This document shows, piece by piece, positions 31,774 through 40,576 of a DNA stretch of 41,099 nucleotides. The translations under genes were made by a program, and so were the position numbers. How positions within the stretch are numbered: position 1 is the stretch's first letter; each line of letters starts with the position of its first letter. A model generated the notes under the pieces. That model ran no database searches and had not been told where the DNA came from. It saw only the letters and a program-made list of their open reading frames with translations. The DNA lies in the NCBI GenBank assembly GCA_003228195.2, contig QGNO01000016.1:1-41099 (forward strand). The letters run 5' to 3'. Source of the stretch: Chloroflexota bacterium. GTDB taxonomy: Bacteria > Chloroflexota > Dehalococcoidia > Lucifugimonadales > QGNO01.

Positions 31774-33510
31774 CTACAACTGCTTGTAGCGGTTGACGAT
31801 GGGGAGACGGCGGTCACGTCCAAAGGCGCGTGGAGTAATCTTCACTCCAGGGGGGGCTTGCCGGCGTTTGTACTCGTTGCGGTTTACCATTGTTATGACC
31901 CTCTGGACAGTTTCCTTATCAAACCCCATATCTACGATGTCTACTAGGCTGCGGTCCTCTTCCACGTAGGCCTGAAGGATGGGGTCAAGCACCTCATATG
32001 GTGGAAGGGTGTCCTGGTCAGTTTGATCTGGCTTTAGTTCGGCGCTGGGCACCTTTTCTATCACACTGGTAGGTATGACGTTCTTGGGGTATCCGTTGGC
32101 GTTGCGGTGCTTGGACAATTCGTATACCAGTACCTTTGGGACATCCTTGATAACCGCAAAGCCGCCAGCCATGTCGCCGTATAGTGTGGCATAGCCGGTT
32201 GCCATCTCGCTCTTGTTGCCAGTGGTGAGTACCATCCAGTCGAACTTGTTGGATATGCCCATGAGGATGTTGCCGCGGATCCGGGTCTGGAGGTTCTCTT
32301 CGGCTACGTCAGGTTCTCTGCCCTTGAAGGGTTCCGACAATATGTGCAACATGGCCTGCAATGCCTCTTCTATGGGCACTGTGATCAGTTCGATGCCAAG
32401 ATTGCTGGCTAGGGCTTCGGCATCGGTAAGACTGCCATCCGACGAGTACCTAGATGGCATGGCGACTCCAAGGACGTTGTCCTTGCCCAGCGCGTCCACG
32501 GCAACGGCTGCGGTAAGGGTGGAGTCGATTCCGCCGGAGAGGCCGATTACGACTTTTTGGAAGCCGCATTTTCTTACGTAGTCTCTGGTTCCAACCACCA
32601 GCGCCGAGTAGATCTCCGCAAGGGGTTCTATGGGGGCGCAGATTGGATTGTCCAGGGGTGTCCTGGGTTTTTCCTGGGTGTGTTCGGAGTGTTGGATAAC
32701 CTGGGCTGTGCCTATGGCTACTAGTACGGACCGGTCCTTGCGAGGTCGTGAGTCCCGAAGGCGATGGTTGAATATGGCGTCCACGTCAAGATCCACCACC
32801 ACAAGTTCTTCCTCAAACTGTTTGCCACGTGCGACTATATTTCCTGTCTGGTCGAAGATTGTGCTGCCGCCGTCGAAGACCAGTTCGTCTTGACCTCCAA
32901 CCATGTTGGTGTAGGAGACATATACGTCGTTGTCGGAGGCGCGAGTGGACAACATGTGCTCCCTGAACTCGCGCTTGCCAGCGTAGTATGGGGAGGCGTT
33001 GATGTTGACGATTACCTCGGCGCCAGCCTCTCGCTGCACCGTGGTTGGGCCCAAGGCGTACCAGATGTCCTCACAGATGTTGACTCCTATATGTATGCCG
33101 TTGATGACGAAGACTGGGCATTGGTCGCGGGCCTTGAAGTATCGGTCCTCGTCGAAGACACCGTAGTTGGGGAGGTACATTTTGTGGTAGATGCCAAGGA
33201 GTTGACCGTCGTGGGCTATTGCGGCGGCGTTATGTATGTCGTCCTGGGAGTCCACGAAGCCCACCACGACGGTGATGCCCTGGGACTGGGCGACCACCTG
33301 GTGCATCTTTTGGATGTTGGCCTGTATGAAGGAGGGCTGGAAGAGAAGGTCTTCCGGGGGATAGCCTGTGATTGCCATCTCGGGGAAGGCTACGAGGTCG
33401 GCTTGTTGTGCTTTGGCTCGTTGTATGTAGTCGAGTATCTTGGCGGTGTTGCCGTCGAGATCGCCGACGGTGGTGTTAATCTGGGCCATGGCCAAGCGTA
33501 GCTTGCGCAA
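31774..33510 (-). CDS. nadE: glutamine-dependent NAD+ synthase NadE
   Basis: Last step of NAD synthesis: nicotinate adenine dinucleotide + Gln + ATP to NAD. The N-terminal nitrilase-type glutaminase domain shows the Glu (FPEMAITGYPPEDLL), Lys (KMYLPNYGVFDE) and Cys (GVNICEDIW) of its triad. The C-terminal synthetase domain has the P-loop GLSGGIDSTLT and the usual ending FGRDRRLPIVNRY. Length is 578 residues from the TTG at 33510, which has GGGAG upstream and places LRLAMAQINTTVGDLDGN at the expected N-terminus; the frame is open to 33549. It is convergent with the 31586 small gene. Confidence 0.93.
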   Translation of the reverse strand: MRKLRLAMAQINTTVGDLDGNTAKILDYIQRAKAQQADLVAFPEMAITGYPPEDLLFQPSFIQANIQKMHQVVAQSQGITVVVGFVDSQDDIHNAAAIAHDGQLLGIYHKMYLPNYGVFDEDRYFKARDQCPVFVINGIHIGVNICEDIWYALGPTTVQREAGAEVIVNINASPYYAGKREFREHMLSTRASDNDVYVSYTNMVGGQDELVFDGGSTIFDQTGNIVARGKQFEEELVVVDLDVDAIFNHRLRDSRPRKDRSVLVAIGTAQVIQHSEHTQEKPRTPLDNPICAPIEPLAEIYSALVVGTRDYVRKCGFQKVVIGLSGGIDSTLTAAVAVDALGKDNVLGVAMPSRYSSDGSLTDAEALASNLGIELITVPIEEALQAMLHILSEPFKGREPDVAEENLQTRIRGNILMGISNKFDWMVLTTGNKSEMATGYATLYGDMAGGFAVIKDVPKVLVYELSKHRNANGYPKNVIPTSVIEKVPSAELKPDQTDQDTLPPYEVLDPILQAYVEEDRSLVDIVDMGFDKETVQRVITMVNRNEYKRRQAPPGVKITPRAFGRDRRLPIVNRYKQL

Positions 33511-33650
33511 TGTGATCGCTCCCTTGCCTTTTGGCCAAGAGTATAGCACACGTCAGGCAGGACTAGTCCTGCGCCTACGTTTTATGGGTACAGCCATTGG
33601 TCTAACCACATTTTGCGAGTTCATGGCGGCGGCCCTGGCTGGTTGAGTAG

Positions 33651-34094
33651 ATGGTCTTTACGAGCCGAACGAGGGGGCATGCCCCTGCGAATGTTCAGGA
33701 AATATTTGGCATTGGTGAGGTTGAAGCCAGCCGCTACGCGTTTGCAATAGAGTCGGATGATACAATGGGTGCTACCATGCTTGTATACGATGAAAACATC
33801 ACCATAAAGGACAGGGACGGCAATGTGATTGGAAGGTGCTGTATGCTTGGGTGGGTGACTGTCAGCGAAGGCGGCTTTAAGAGTTGGAAGGGAGAATTGC
33901 TGGCTATTGCAGGGACTCCCCTAGATTTTGATTTTCCATCGATAGAGAAGAGTGGTCTGCAAATCGAGTGCGAAGATGGCGCTTCGGCGAAGATACTCAC
34001 ACCCATGATTGAAGACGCCCGGAGCTTTGGATACAGGTGCACCTTCGAGGGCATCTGGCCGCCGCCTAGGCCAGTTGTTTGTGAGTTCAAATAG
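33651..34094 (+). CDS. hypothetical protein
   Basis: A 147-residue protein that I do not recognise. It is soluble, rich in beta-type sequence (MGATMLVYDENITIKDRDGN, then GRCCMLGWVTVSEGG), with no signal peptide or membrane helix, and ends in a Pro-rich IWPPPRPVV. No good Shine-Dalgarno precedes the ATG at 33651, so the start may be elsewhere. Frame length, codon use and the absence of overlap with nadE support a real gene. It precedes the sensor-domain protein by 125 bp on the same strand. Confidence 0.6.
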   Translation: MVFTSRTRGHAPANVQEIFGIGEVEASRYAFAIESDDTMGATMLVYDENITIKDRDGNVIGRCCMLGWVTVSEGGFKSWKGELLAIAGTPLDFDFPSIEKSGLQIECEDGASAKILTPMIEDARSFGYRCTFEGIWPPPRPVVCEFK

Positions 34095-34218
34095 GCTCTG
34101 ACGTCGCAATTGACACTGGAGTGGGGTAATCCTAGAATGGTCTCTTAGGTGGAGGAGTCTCTATTCTGCTGGCAGGCTTTCAAAGAAGCAGCACCTGGAA
34201 CGGTAAGGAGGCAGGACT

Positions 34219-34458
34219 GTGACTACAAAGACTTATGTTTTAATCGAGACGGTGGTGGGCAAGACGAAGGATGTGCTCAAGGTTCTTCATGGTGTGAATG
34301 GAACCAGAGATGTCGATGCTGTGACCGGAAAGTACGACATTGTGGCGGTGGTTGAGGCGGAAAACCTGAACAGCGTTGGGGAGTTGGTTGCGGGTAGTAT
34401 CCACACGATAGGCGGGATACTACGTACAACGACATATCTCTCCGTGAGCGTGGAGTAG
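34219..34458 (+). CDS. stand-alone Lrp/AsnC ligand-binding (RAM) domain protein
   Basis: A 79-residue protein that equals only the sensor domain of Lrp/AsnC regulators: KTYVLIETVVGKTKDVLKVL, then VDAVTGKYDIVAVVEAENLN and VGELVAGSIHTIGGI. It has no DNA-binding part. Such free RAM domains bind amino acids and may assemble with full-length regulators. The start is GTG 34219 with AAGGAGG seven bases upstream. The HIT gene follows after 21 bp. A full Lrp/AsnC gene is 4 kb away (30167), a possible partner but not shown. Confidence 0.85.
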   Translation: MTTKTYVLIETVVGKTKDVLKVLHGVNGTRDVDAVTGKYDIVAVVEAENLNSVGELVAGSIHTIGGILRTTTYLSVSVE

Positions 34459-34479
34459 AGGCTTCGGCCTCTGCCACTC

Positions 34480-34824
34480 ATGGCTGAAGAGTGCATATTC
34501 TGTAAAATCGGACGGAGGAAGATTCCCGGAGATCTCATTTATAGTGATGATCAGGCATTTGTCATCAGGGACATCAGTCCCAAGGCTCCAATCCATCTTC
34601 TGGTTTTGCCGTTTGAGCATGTGACCTATCTTGAGTCGTTTACCCAGGATAGGGAGGCTTTGCTGGGGCATATGATGTTGGTGGCACGTGAGATGGCCAG
34701 ACGCGAGGGTCTGACGGAGTCGGGGTACCGGCTGGTGATCAACCAGGGTTCGGACTCTGGTCAAGAAGTGCCGCATCTGCACCTTCATGTGCTTGGAGGG
34801 CGTGATCTGGGAAGCATGGGTTAA
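34480..34824 (+). CDS. HIT family (HINT-type) nucleotide hydrolase
   Basis: A 114-residue histidine triad protein. The N-terminal ECIFCKIGRRKIP and the C-terminal PHLHLHVLGG (the His-x-His-x-His triad) define the HINT branch, which hydrolyses purine nucleoside phosphoramidates such as AMP-lysine. GFRLVIN-like strand (GYRLVINQGSDSGQEV) is as in bacterial HinT. The ATG at 34480 lies 21 bp after the sensor-domain gene, with no strong Shine-Dalgarno but within the same transcript. Cytoplasmic. Confidence 0.92.
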   Translation: MAEECIFCKIGRRKIPGDLIYSDDQAFVIRDISPKAPIHLLVLPFEHVTYLESFTQDREALLGHMMLVAREMARREGLTESGYRLVINQGSDSGQEVPHLHLHVLGGRDLGSMG

Positions 34825-34892
34825 TTTCGAATTTCTATTAACACGGGATGATGTTATGGTTGGTAGAGTGTTTACGAAAAAGGGGACAGAGT

Positions 34893-35210
34893 TTGGCGTT
34901 TAACGAAGTGAAACTAGAGGAAGACGGTGTTCACATCCTGTGGGATGACGGACACTTCAGCTATTATCCGCACAGGTTTCTGAGGGGCCACTGCTGCTGC
35001 GCCGGTTGTGTGGAGGAGATGACTGGTCGGCGCAGGGTGGCAGAGGAGGATGTGAGAGAGGACATTCAGGCGGTGGATTGGATGCAGATAGGGCGATACG
35101 CCGTGCAGTTTCTGTGGAGTGATACCCACGATTCGGGTATTTACCCCTATGATTTGTTACGAAAACTGTGTCGCTGCTCTGAATGTCTGGTAGGGGAAAA
35201 CAACATCTAA
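34893..35210 (+). CDS. DUF971 (GBBH-like N-terminal) domain protein
   Basis: About 105 residues matching DUF971, the small domain also found at the N-terminus of gamma-butyrobetaine hydroxylases: EVKLEEDGVHILWDDGHFSYYP, FLRGHCCCAGC, then a middle DIQAVDWMQIGRYAVQFLWSD and a final LRKLCRCSEC. The Cys-rich ends (CCCAGC and CRCSEC) could bind metal. In other bacteria DUF971 proteins are linked to Fe-S cluster carriers (Mrp/ApbC); no such gene is adjacent here. The frame is open from 34848, but the family begins near FNEVKL, and AGGGGA lies before the TTG at 34893, so the shorter form is preferred. Confidence 0.75.
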   Translation: MAFNEVKLEEDGVHILWDDGHFSYYPHRFLRGHCCCAGCVEEMTGRRRVAEEDVREDIQAVDWMQIGRYAVQFLWSDTHDSGIYPYDLLRKLCRCSECLVGENNI

Positions 35211-35331
35211 GGCATGGTGTCGTCCTTGACACTCAACGGTTTCTGGGCTTAACATCAAACGATGCTCTACTGTGTGGAGTATCGGAATATTCTGGGCTAA
35301 TTAGCCTGGACAGAAAGGAAGGTGAAGGACA

Positions 35332-36858
35332 GTGGAAACATTGATAATTGTCCTTGCCGTCCTGGTAGCCCTAGGAATAGGGACAGCAACCGGGTTCTTT
35401 TTCAGAGCTAGTATCTTAGGTAAGAGGATGAAGGATGCGGGGGAGGAGGCTTCTCGAATACTGGGGGAGGCTGAGGAACAGCGGAAGAGGGCTCTCTTGG
35501 AAGCCAAGGAAGAAGCCCTGGGTTTACGCACCTCAGCGGAGGCGGACTTGAGGGATCGGCGCTCAGAGTTGCAGCGCCAAGAGCAGAGGCTGGCCAATCG
35601 AGAAGAGAACATCGAGAGGCGCTCGGATAACTTGGACAAAAGAGAAAAGAGCCAGGTAACTCGAGAAAAGGAGTTGGAGGATGGGCATGCCCAACTTGAG
35701 GGTATGAAGAACCAGGAATTAGAAATCTTGGAGAACCTATCGTCTCTCTCTGCCAATGACGCCAGGGATCTTCTCATGAAGAAGGCCGAAGAGGAGATTC
35801 AGTACGATGTGGCCCGCCGCTATCGGGACGTTGAGCAACTTGCCAAGGATGAAGCAGACCAGAAGGCTCGCAAGGTTCTGACGCTGTCGATTCATCGCTT
35901 GGCTTCCGACGTAGTCTCTGAAAACACGGTTAAGTCAATCCCACTTCCAAATGACGACATGAAAGGTCGTCTAATAGGGCGCGAGGGACGGAACATTCGC
36001 GCAATCGAAGCTGCGACAGGGGTAGACCTGATCATAGATGATACCCCTGAGGCCGTTACTATTTCCTGCTTTGACCCGGTCAGGCGAGAGGTGGCACGAC
36101 TGGCCATCACCAAGCTAGTTGCGGACGGCAGGATACATCCGGCCAGGGTGGAAGAGGTGGTGGAGAAGACCCGCGAAGAAGTTGAAGAGAATATCCGTGA
36201 AGAGGGTGAAAAGGGTGTCTTTGATGCAAAGGTCATGGGTCTGAATCCCGAACTGGTCAGGCTGTTTGGTCGATTGAAGTACCGATACAGCTATGGAGAG
36301 AATATTCTCCAGCATAGCGTGCAGGTCTCCGTACTGTCCGGCATGATTGCAGCGGAGATTGGTGCAAATGTGGAGGTTGCTAAGGTGGGAGGACTGTTGC
36401 ACGATATCGGCAAGGCCCTTACCCACGAAGTGGAAGGGTCTCACGCGGAGATTGGTGGTGAGGTGGCCCGCAAGTACGGGATACCATATGAGATAGAACG
36501 GGCTATTATGGAACACCATGACGAGGAACGTGGGTCTGTGGAGGCCTTCATAGTGGCCGCGGCGGACGCCATAAGCGCAGCTCGCCCAGGATCCCGTAGG
36601 GACACCCTTGAGCACTATGCGAAGAGGCTTGAGGCTCTGGAACAGGTGGCCCTAAGCTTCCCGGGTGTGGAGAAGTGCTACGCCATTCAGGCGGGTCGCG
36701 AGGTGCGTATTCTGGTCAAGTCCGGTGAAGTGGATGATGTGACATCGTCCAAACTTGCCAGGGACGTGGTAAAGAAGATTGAAGATACTCTGGTGTACCC
36801 AGGTTTAATAAAGGTCACGGTTATCCGTGAAACTCGGTCTGTGGAATTCGCCCGCTAG
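35332..36858 (+). CDS. rny: ribonuclease Y
   Basis: Membrane-anchored endoribonuclease that starts mRNA turnover. Order of parts: an N-terminal membrane helix (LIIVLAVLVALGIGTATGFF), a long charged coiled coil (about 30-200), a KH domain with GRLIGREGRNIRAIE, and an HD domain with LLHDIGKALTHE (His-Asp) and IMEHHDEE. Length 508 residues is usual. Start is GTG 35332 behind AAGGAAGGTGAAGG. The ymdB-like gene follows, an arrangement also seen in Bacillus. The conserved end ITVIRETRSVEFAR-like sequence is present. Confidence 0.95.
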   Translation: METLIIVLAVLVALGIGTATGFFFRASILGKRMKDAGEEASRILGEAEEQRKRALLEAKEEALGLRTSAEADLRDRRSELQRQEQRLANREENIERRSDNLDKREKSQVTREKELEDGHAQLEGMKNQELEILENLSSLSANDARDLLMKKAEEEIQYDVARRYRDVEQLAKDEADQKARKVLTLSIHRLASDVVSENTVKSIPLPNDDMKGRLIGREGRNIRAIEAATGVDLIIDDTPEAVTISCFDPVRREVARLAITKLVADGRIHPARVEEVVEKTREEVEENIREEGEKGVFDAKVMGLNPELVRLFGRLKYRYSYGENILQHSVQVSVLSGMIAAEIGANVEVAKVGGLLHDIGKALTHEVEGSHAEIGGEVARKYGIPYEIERAIMEHHDEERGSVEAFIVAAADAISAARPGSRRDTLEHYAKRLEALEQVALSFPGVEKCYAIQAGREVRILVKSGEVDDVTSSKLARDVVKKIEDTLVYPGLIKVTVIRETRSVEFAR

Positions 36859-36951
36859 GAGATCACTGGAAACCGCGCTTTTCAGAGGCGAATCTGTGTA
36901 GTAGCGTTTTGTGATGGCGTGCTGAATGCGTGTCATTCGGGAGACGGTGAT

Positions 36952-37719
36952 TTGCGGGTTTTGATGATTGGCGATGTAATAGGTAGACCTGGAAGAAGGG
37001 CCGTCGAGGCCTTGCTTCCAGGTCTACGCGATGAGTACAAAATAGACCTTGTTGTGGTCAACGGAGAGAATACCGCCGCAGGATTCGGCATTACTCTAGA
37101 GACCGCTCAGGAGTTGTTTGATAGCGGGGTGGACGTTATCACCTCTGGGAACCATATATGGGACCAGAAGGAAATTGTCCCCTATCTGGACACGGAAGTG
37201 CCCATACTGCGCCCTCTTAACTACCCCCCGACAACACCCGGGAAAGGCTATGTCAGCGTGAATGGTGCCTTGGTTGTGAGCCTAATAGGCAGGGTGTTTG
37301 TGGGTAACTTCGACTGTCCTTTCCGTGCTATGGATGCACTGATAGATGAACTCGGAGAAAGTCACCGGGTGATCTTGGTGGATTTCCATGCTGAAGCCAC
37401 TTCTGAGAAGGTGGCTTTGGGCTGGTACCTGGATGGCAGGGTCAGCGCAGTCGTGGGAACCCATACGCATGTGGGGACTGTGGATACGAGCCTGCTAAAT
37501 TGTGGTACGGCCTACGTGAGCGACCTGGGCATGGTTGGGCCGTCCCACTCAGTGATTGGTAGCAATATAGAGGATGTTCTGGAGCGTTTCCTTCACCAGA
37601 CTCCGCGTAGGCTCGCCGTGGCTAACGGGCCGGTCAGGTTCGGCTCCGTATTGATTGATATAGATGAGAATACCGGCAGGGCTACTCAGATTATTCGTGT
37701 TGATAGAGCGGTACGGTAA
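36952..37719 (+). CDS. YmdB-like metallophosphoesterase
   Basis: A 255-residue calcineurin-like phosphodiesterase of the YmdB (TIGR00282) family, active on 2',3'- and 3',5'-cyclic nucleotides in studied members. Metal ligands are visible in order: MIGDVIGRPGR, NGENTAAGFGI, TSGNHIWDQKE, DFHAEATSEK and GTHTHVGT. The start is taken as TTG 36952 (GGAG upstream), matching the family's first residues; the frame is open to GTG 36919. It lies 93 bp after rny, the same order as rny-ymdB in Firmicutes, and 2 bp before the PHP gene. Confidence 0.88.
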   Translation: MRVLMIGDVIGRPGRRAVEALLPGLRDEYKIDLVVVNGENTAAGFGITLETAQELFDSGVDVITSGNHIWDQKEIVPYLDTEVPILRPLNYPPTTPGKGYVSVNGALVVSLIGRVFVGNFDCPFRAMDALIDELGESHRVILVDFHAEATSEKVALGWYLDGRVSAVVGTHTHVGTVDTSLLNCGTAYVSDLGMVGPSHSVIGSNIEDVLERFLHQTPRRLAVANGPVRFGSVLIDIDENTGRATQIIRVDRAVR

Positions 37720-37721
37720 GC

Positions 37722-38570
37722 ATGCCTCAGTCTCAAGTAGACCTCCACCTGCATACCACCTGTTCTGACGGTCGCTTGACGCCGACGCAACTGGTGGAGT
37801 TGGTGGCTGAAAAGGGGATGCGTGTGGTGGCCATTACCGACCACGACTCTACCGAGGGACTTGCGGCGGTTGTGGAGACATCGAAGAGGTTTCCACAACT
37901 TTCCATAATTCCAGGCATAGAACTGAGCACAGACATACCTGGCAATGAGATACACGTACTCGGTTATTTCATTCGTTACTCCGACATCGGTTTTCAGCAG
38001 ACCCTGAGTGAGTTCAGGGACGGCAGAGTGGCCCGGGCACGGGAGATGGTGGACAAGCTGGCGGCACTGGGATTACCTGTGGACTGGGACAGGGTACTTG
38101 AGTTGGCCGATGGAGCTGTGGGACGCCCGCACATTGCTCAAGCAATGGTGGAGAAGGGGTATATAACTTATCCTCAAGAGGCCTTTATCAAACATTTGGG
38201 ACGTAACGGCCTTGCATATGCTGAAAGAGAAAAGCTGACTCCCACGGAAGCGGTTAAGTTGATTACGGGTGTGGGCGGACTTCCAGTACTGGCCCATCCG
38301 CGGGAAGTAGACAATGTGGAGCCGATGTTGCCGGAGTTGAAGGCGGCAGGTCTGGTGGGCATGGAGGTTTACTATGGAACCTACAAAACCTCCGAGGTGA
38401 AGGCGTTTGCGGCGATGGCCAAGAAATACGGTCTCATTCCCTGCGGCGGTAGCGATTATCACGCCATGGGTACACCTGGAGAGGTGGAACCGGGGATGGT
38501 CGGCCCATCGTTGGAGATTGCGGAAAAGCTGTATGCAATGTCGGGAAACAAGATTAGTCTGAGCAAATGA
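37722..38570 (+). CDS. PHP-domain phosphatase (RNase AM / nucleotide phosphatase type)
   Basis: A 282-residue stand-alone PHP protein. VDLHLHTTCSDGRLTP and AITDHDSTEG carry the first metal ligands, PGIELSTD and EIHVLGYF the next, AHPRE and GGSDYHA the last. This matches YciV/TrpH-type proteins, shown to be 3',5'-nucleotide bisphosphatases and 5'-3' exoribonucleases. Co-localisation with rny and the ymdB-like gene, 2 bp after the latter, points to RNA or nucleotide turnover. The ATG at 37722 is the only reasonable start. Confidence 0.87.
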   Translation: MPQSQVDLHLHTTCSDGRLTPTQLVELVAEKGMRVVAITDHDSTEGLAAVVETSKRFPQLSIIPGIELSTDIPGNEIHVLGYFIRYSDIGFQQTLSEFRDGRVARAREMVDKLAALGLPVDWDRVLELADGAVGRPHIAQAMVEKGYITYPQEAFIKHLGRNGLAYAEREKLTPTEAVKLITGVGGLPVLAHPREVDNVEPMLPELKAAGLVGMEVYYGTYKTSEVKAFAAMAKKYGLIPCGGSDYHAMGTPGEVEPGMVGPSLEIAEKLYAMSGNKISLSK

Positions 38571-38640
38571 CTGATTTGGCTGCTGTCTACATGTATTCAC
38601 TCTATAGGCATCTGATTCCTCTGTGTTATTAACTCGCCAC

Positions 38641-38646
38641 TATAAT
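38641..38646 (+). promoter_or_regulatory. possible -10 box of plsY
   Basis: Perfect TATAAT 33 bp before the plsY start; no good -35 can be seen at normal distance. Confidence 0.4.
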
Positions 38647-38678
38647 ATTGGCATGCTCTAGGATAGGGAGACTGTCCT

Positions 38679-39341
38679 ATGACGGAAATATGGATAGTTG
38701 TGCTGGCTTACCTCATAGGCTCCATACCTATGGCCTACCTTATCGGACGAACTCTGAAGAAGATTGATATTCGTCGCTATGGCAGCGGCAATGTGGGTAC
38801 CTCCAACATATGGGTGCACGTTGGGAAGTGGGTCGCGATCCCGCTTGCAGCATTCGACATATTTGTGAAGGGGGCGTTCCCCGTATATCTGGCCCAGGAG
38901 GTTGCCACCAACTCCTGGATAGTTGTTTTGGCTGGCCTGGCCACGGTAGCTGGACACAACTGGTCACTGTATTTGAAGTTTACGGGAGGAAGAGGCATTA
39001 CGGTGGTTCTTGGCGTTCTGCTGGTACTGGCCTGGAAGGAACTGGCGATAGGGTTGGGTATAACTCTGGTAGGGTGGCTCATCTCTCGCAGCAGTGCTCT
39101 GTGGGTGGGAATATCCGTGGCGTTGATACCGGTGTTGAGTGTTGTATTTGGGGAACCTCTTTACGTTAAGGTGTTATGCGTCGCTCTGTTGGTCATCGCG
39201 GCTGTCAAGCGGGTGATGTCAAATCGGGATGCAACCGGGCAGCGGACTTCTTGGAGAAACGTATTCCTGCAGCGCCTCATCTACGATAGAGATGTTGCCA
39301 GCAGGGATGATTGGATCTACAGGGCCCCTCCTGAAACGTAA
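38679..39341 (+). CDS. plsY: glycerol-3-phosphate acyltransferase PlsY
   Basis: Integral membrane enzyme that transfers an acyl group from acyl-phosphate to glycerol 3-phosphate, the first step of phospholipid synthesis. Family motifs: GSGNVGTSNIW (motif 1) after the first helix, KFTGGRGI (motif 2), and a later membrane helix with LLVIAAVKR. The 220-residue length is slightly longer than usual because of a polar C-terminal tail (about 30 residues with RTSWRNVFLQRLIYDRD). At motif 1 the typical Pro/Ala variant reads VGTSN. The partner PlsX is not in the window. Confidence 0.87.
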   Translation: MTEIWIVVLAYLIGSIPMAYLIGRTLKKIDIRRYGSGNVGTSNIWVHVGKWVAIPLAAFDIFVKGAFPVYLAQEVATNSWIVVLAGLATVAGHNWSLYLKFTGGRGITVVLGVLLVLAWKELAIGLGITLVGWLISRSSALWVGISVALIPVLSVVFGEPLYVKVLCVALLVIAAVKRVMSNRDATGQRTSWRNVFLQRLIYDRDVASRDDWIYRAPPET

Positions 39342-39344
39342 GTG

Positions 39345-39854
39345 ATGACTGAGATGGAACAACCTACTTACTGCGCTCGCCACTCATGGAATGAGACTCG
39401 TCTTGGGTGCAGTCAATGCGGGACTCTCATTTGTCCTCAATGCCTGGTACAGACTCCTGTTGGCGCAAAGTGTCCTGACTGTGCCAATCTAAGAGGTCTG
39501 CCAACCTTTGAGCTTGGCAGCGTGATTCTCGCAAGGGCCGCTGGTGCGGGAGTGCTACTGGCTGTGGCGACCGGGTCTATATGGGGTCTGATGTTCTTCG
39601 ATCTATTCCGCATACCATTCCTGCCATGGATAGCGGTTGTTGGAATCGGATATCTGATTGGAGAAGGTATAAGCGTTTCGACCAATCGCAGGCGAGGAAG
39701 ATACCTGCAATACATTGCTGGAGGGGGTGTTGTGCTGAGCTACGTGGTGGCCGGGTTTGTGAGCCCTCTGGTTTTTGTGTTCACGATCCCGAATATCTTC
39801 TTCTTACTGATGCTCGGCGTGGGGGCATATATAGCGGCCAGCCGGGTGAGGTGA
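39345..39854 (+). CDS. zinc-finger (B-box-like) membrane protein
   Basis: A protein of about 170 residues. The N-terminus has a Cys/His cluster (CARHSWNETRLGCSQCGTLI, then CPQCLV and CPDCA), as in the B-box-like zinc ribbon often placed before rhomboid or other membrane domains. Residues about 60-165 hold three to four membrane helices, with no catalytic motif of a rhomboid protease. Start is ATG 39345, just after the plsY stop; GTG 39342 is also possible. Function unknown; plausible as a membrane adaptor. Same transcript as plsY. Confidence 0.75.
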   Translation: MTEMEQPTYCARHSWNETRLGCSQCGTLICPQCLVQTPVGAKCPDCANLRGLPTFELGSVILARAAGAGVLLAVATGSIWGLMFFDLFRIPFLPWIAVVGIGYLIGEGISVSTNRRRGRYLQYIAGGGVVLSYVVAGFVSPLVFVFTIPNIFFLLMLGVGAYIAASRVR

Positions 39855-39930
39855 AGGCCATTATATATACGGCCGCGTGCATATTTCTCGGTTGCGCTGT
39901 CATGAGGCCTCTGGTATATTGGACGTCCAC

Positions 39931-40006
39931 GGGGCTGTAGCTCAGTTGGGAGAGCACCTCAATGGCATTGAGGGGGTCAAGGGTTCGAATCCCTTCAGCT
40001 CCACCA
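39931..40006 (+). tRNA. tRNA-Ala (GGC)
   Basis: Acceptor GGGGCTG/CAGCTCC, D-arm GCTCAGTTGGGAGAGC, anticodon loop ATGGCAT (anticodon GGC), T-loop TTCGAAT, encoded CCA at 40004-40006. Confidence 0.96.
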
Positions 40007-40576
40007 ATCATAACTTTTCCACACCAGAAGATTGAGACTTTCTTTGAGGTCTCCATTGCTCCCTTCTCCCAAGATAAAAAGGAGTGAATGATGGAACGCA
40101 GTACCCCACGCTCGGAATAGCTTAAGATCTTCGTGGCATGCCTAATGTTAAAGGTATCACGTTGATATTTGTAAACCTAATATGAGATCTGGCTATCTCC
40201 CTTACTATCCAGCGGACAGAGGCCTATCAGACTCGAGCTACTGAATTCTAGTTCAACCAGCATCACGTGGACCGTCTCACGTCTCCCGTCTGCCACCTGT
40301 CCACGCCACCATTCAGGTGGTAGACGGGAGAGCAGATTTGTATCCAATGCGCATTCTCCCATACGAGATGCTCACCGTCACCGTTCCATTCGAATATCAC
40401 GAACTATTTACGCGTTCTTATCCTAGATAACATACCGCCACTGATTTTCCCACTATGATTTACACCTAGGAATTACGTGAGAATCTATTGACATGGTTGA
40501 CGTGCGCATGATATCGTCTCTCCATAGTCGGTGGAATACTGCCTACTGTTACGCAATGTGTTGGAAAGGAGACCGG
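40007..40576. other. 570-bp gap with a 17-bp-stem hairpin
   Basis: No supported gene. The main feature is a long inverted repeat: 40283-40299 (CTCCCGTCTGCCACCTG) with 40314-40330, 17 pairs including one G-T, loop 14. No T-tail follows. Towards the right end is a promoter-like element for the binding-protein gene (TTGACA at 40488). The rest shows nothing I can assign. Confidence 0.55.
40488..40517 (+). promoter_or_regulatory. possible promoter of the ABC binding protein gene
   Basis: TTGACA (40488-40493) with TATCGT (40512-40517) at 18 bp, about 60 bp before the ATG at 40577. Confidence 0.45.

Noticed and set aside
32764-33501. Plus-strand 245-residue ORF
   Set aside because: Antisense to the nadE glutaminase domain; Val/Asp/Gly-rich shadow frame.
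39781-40056. Minus-strand ORF of 91 residues
   Set aside because: Antisense to tRNA-Ala (GAEGIRTLDP-type peptide), no ribosome site.
40177-40362. Minus-strand 61-residue ORF
   Set aside because: Its openness is largely due to the 17-bp hairpin sequence; no ribosome site or recognisable protein.
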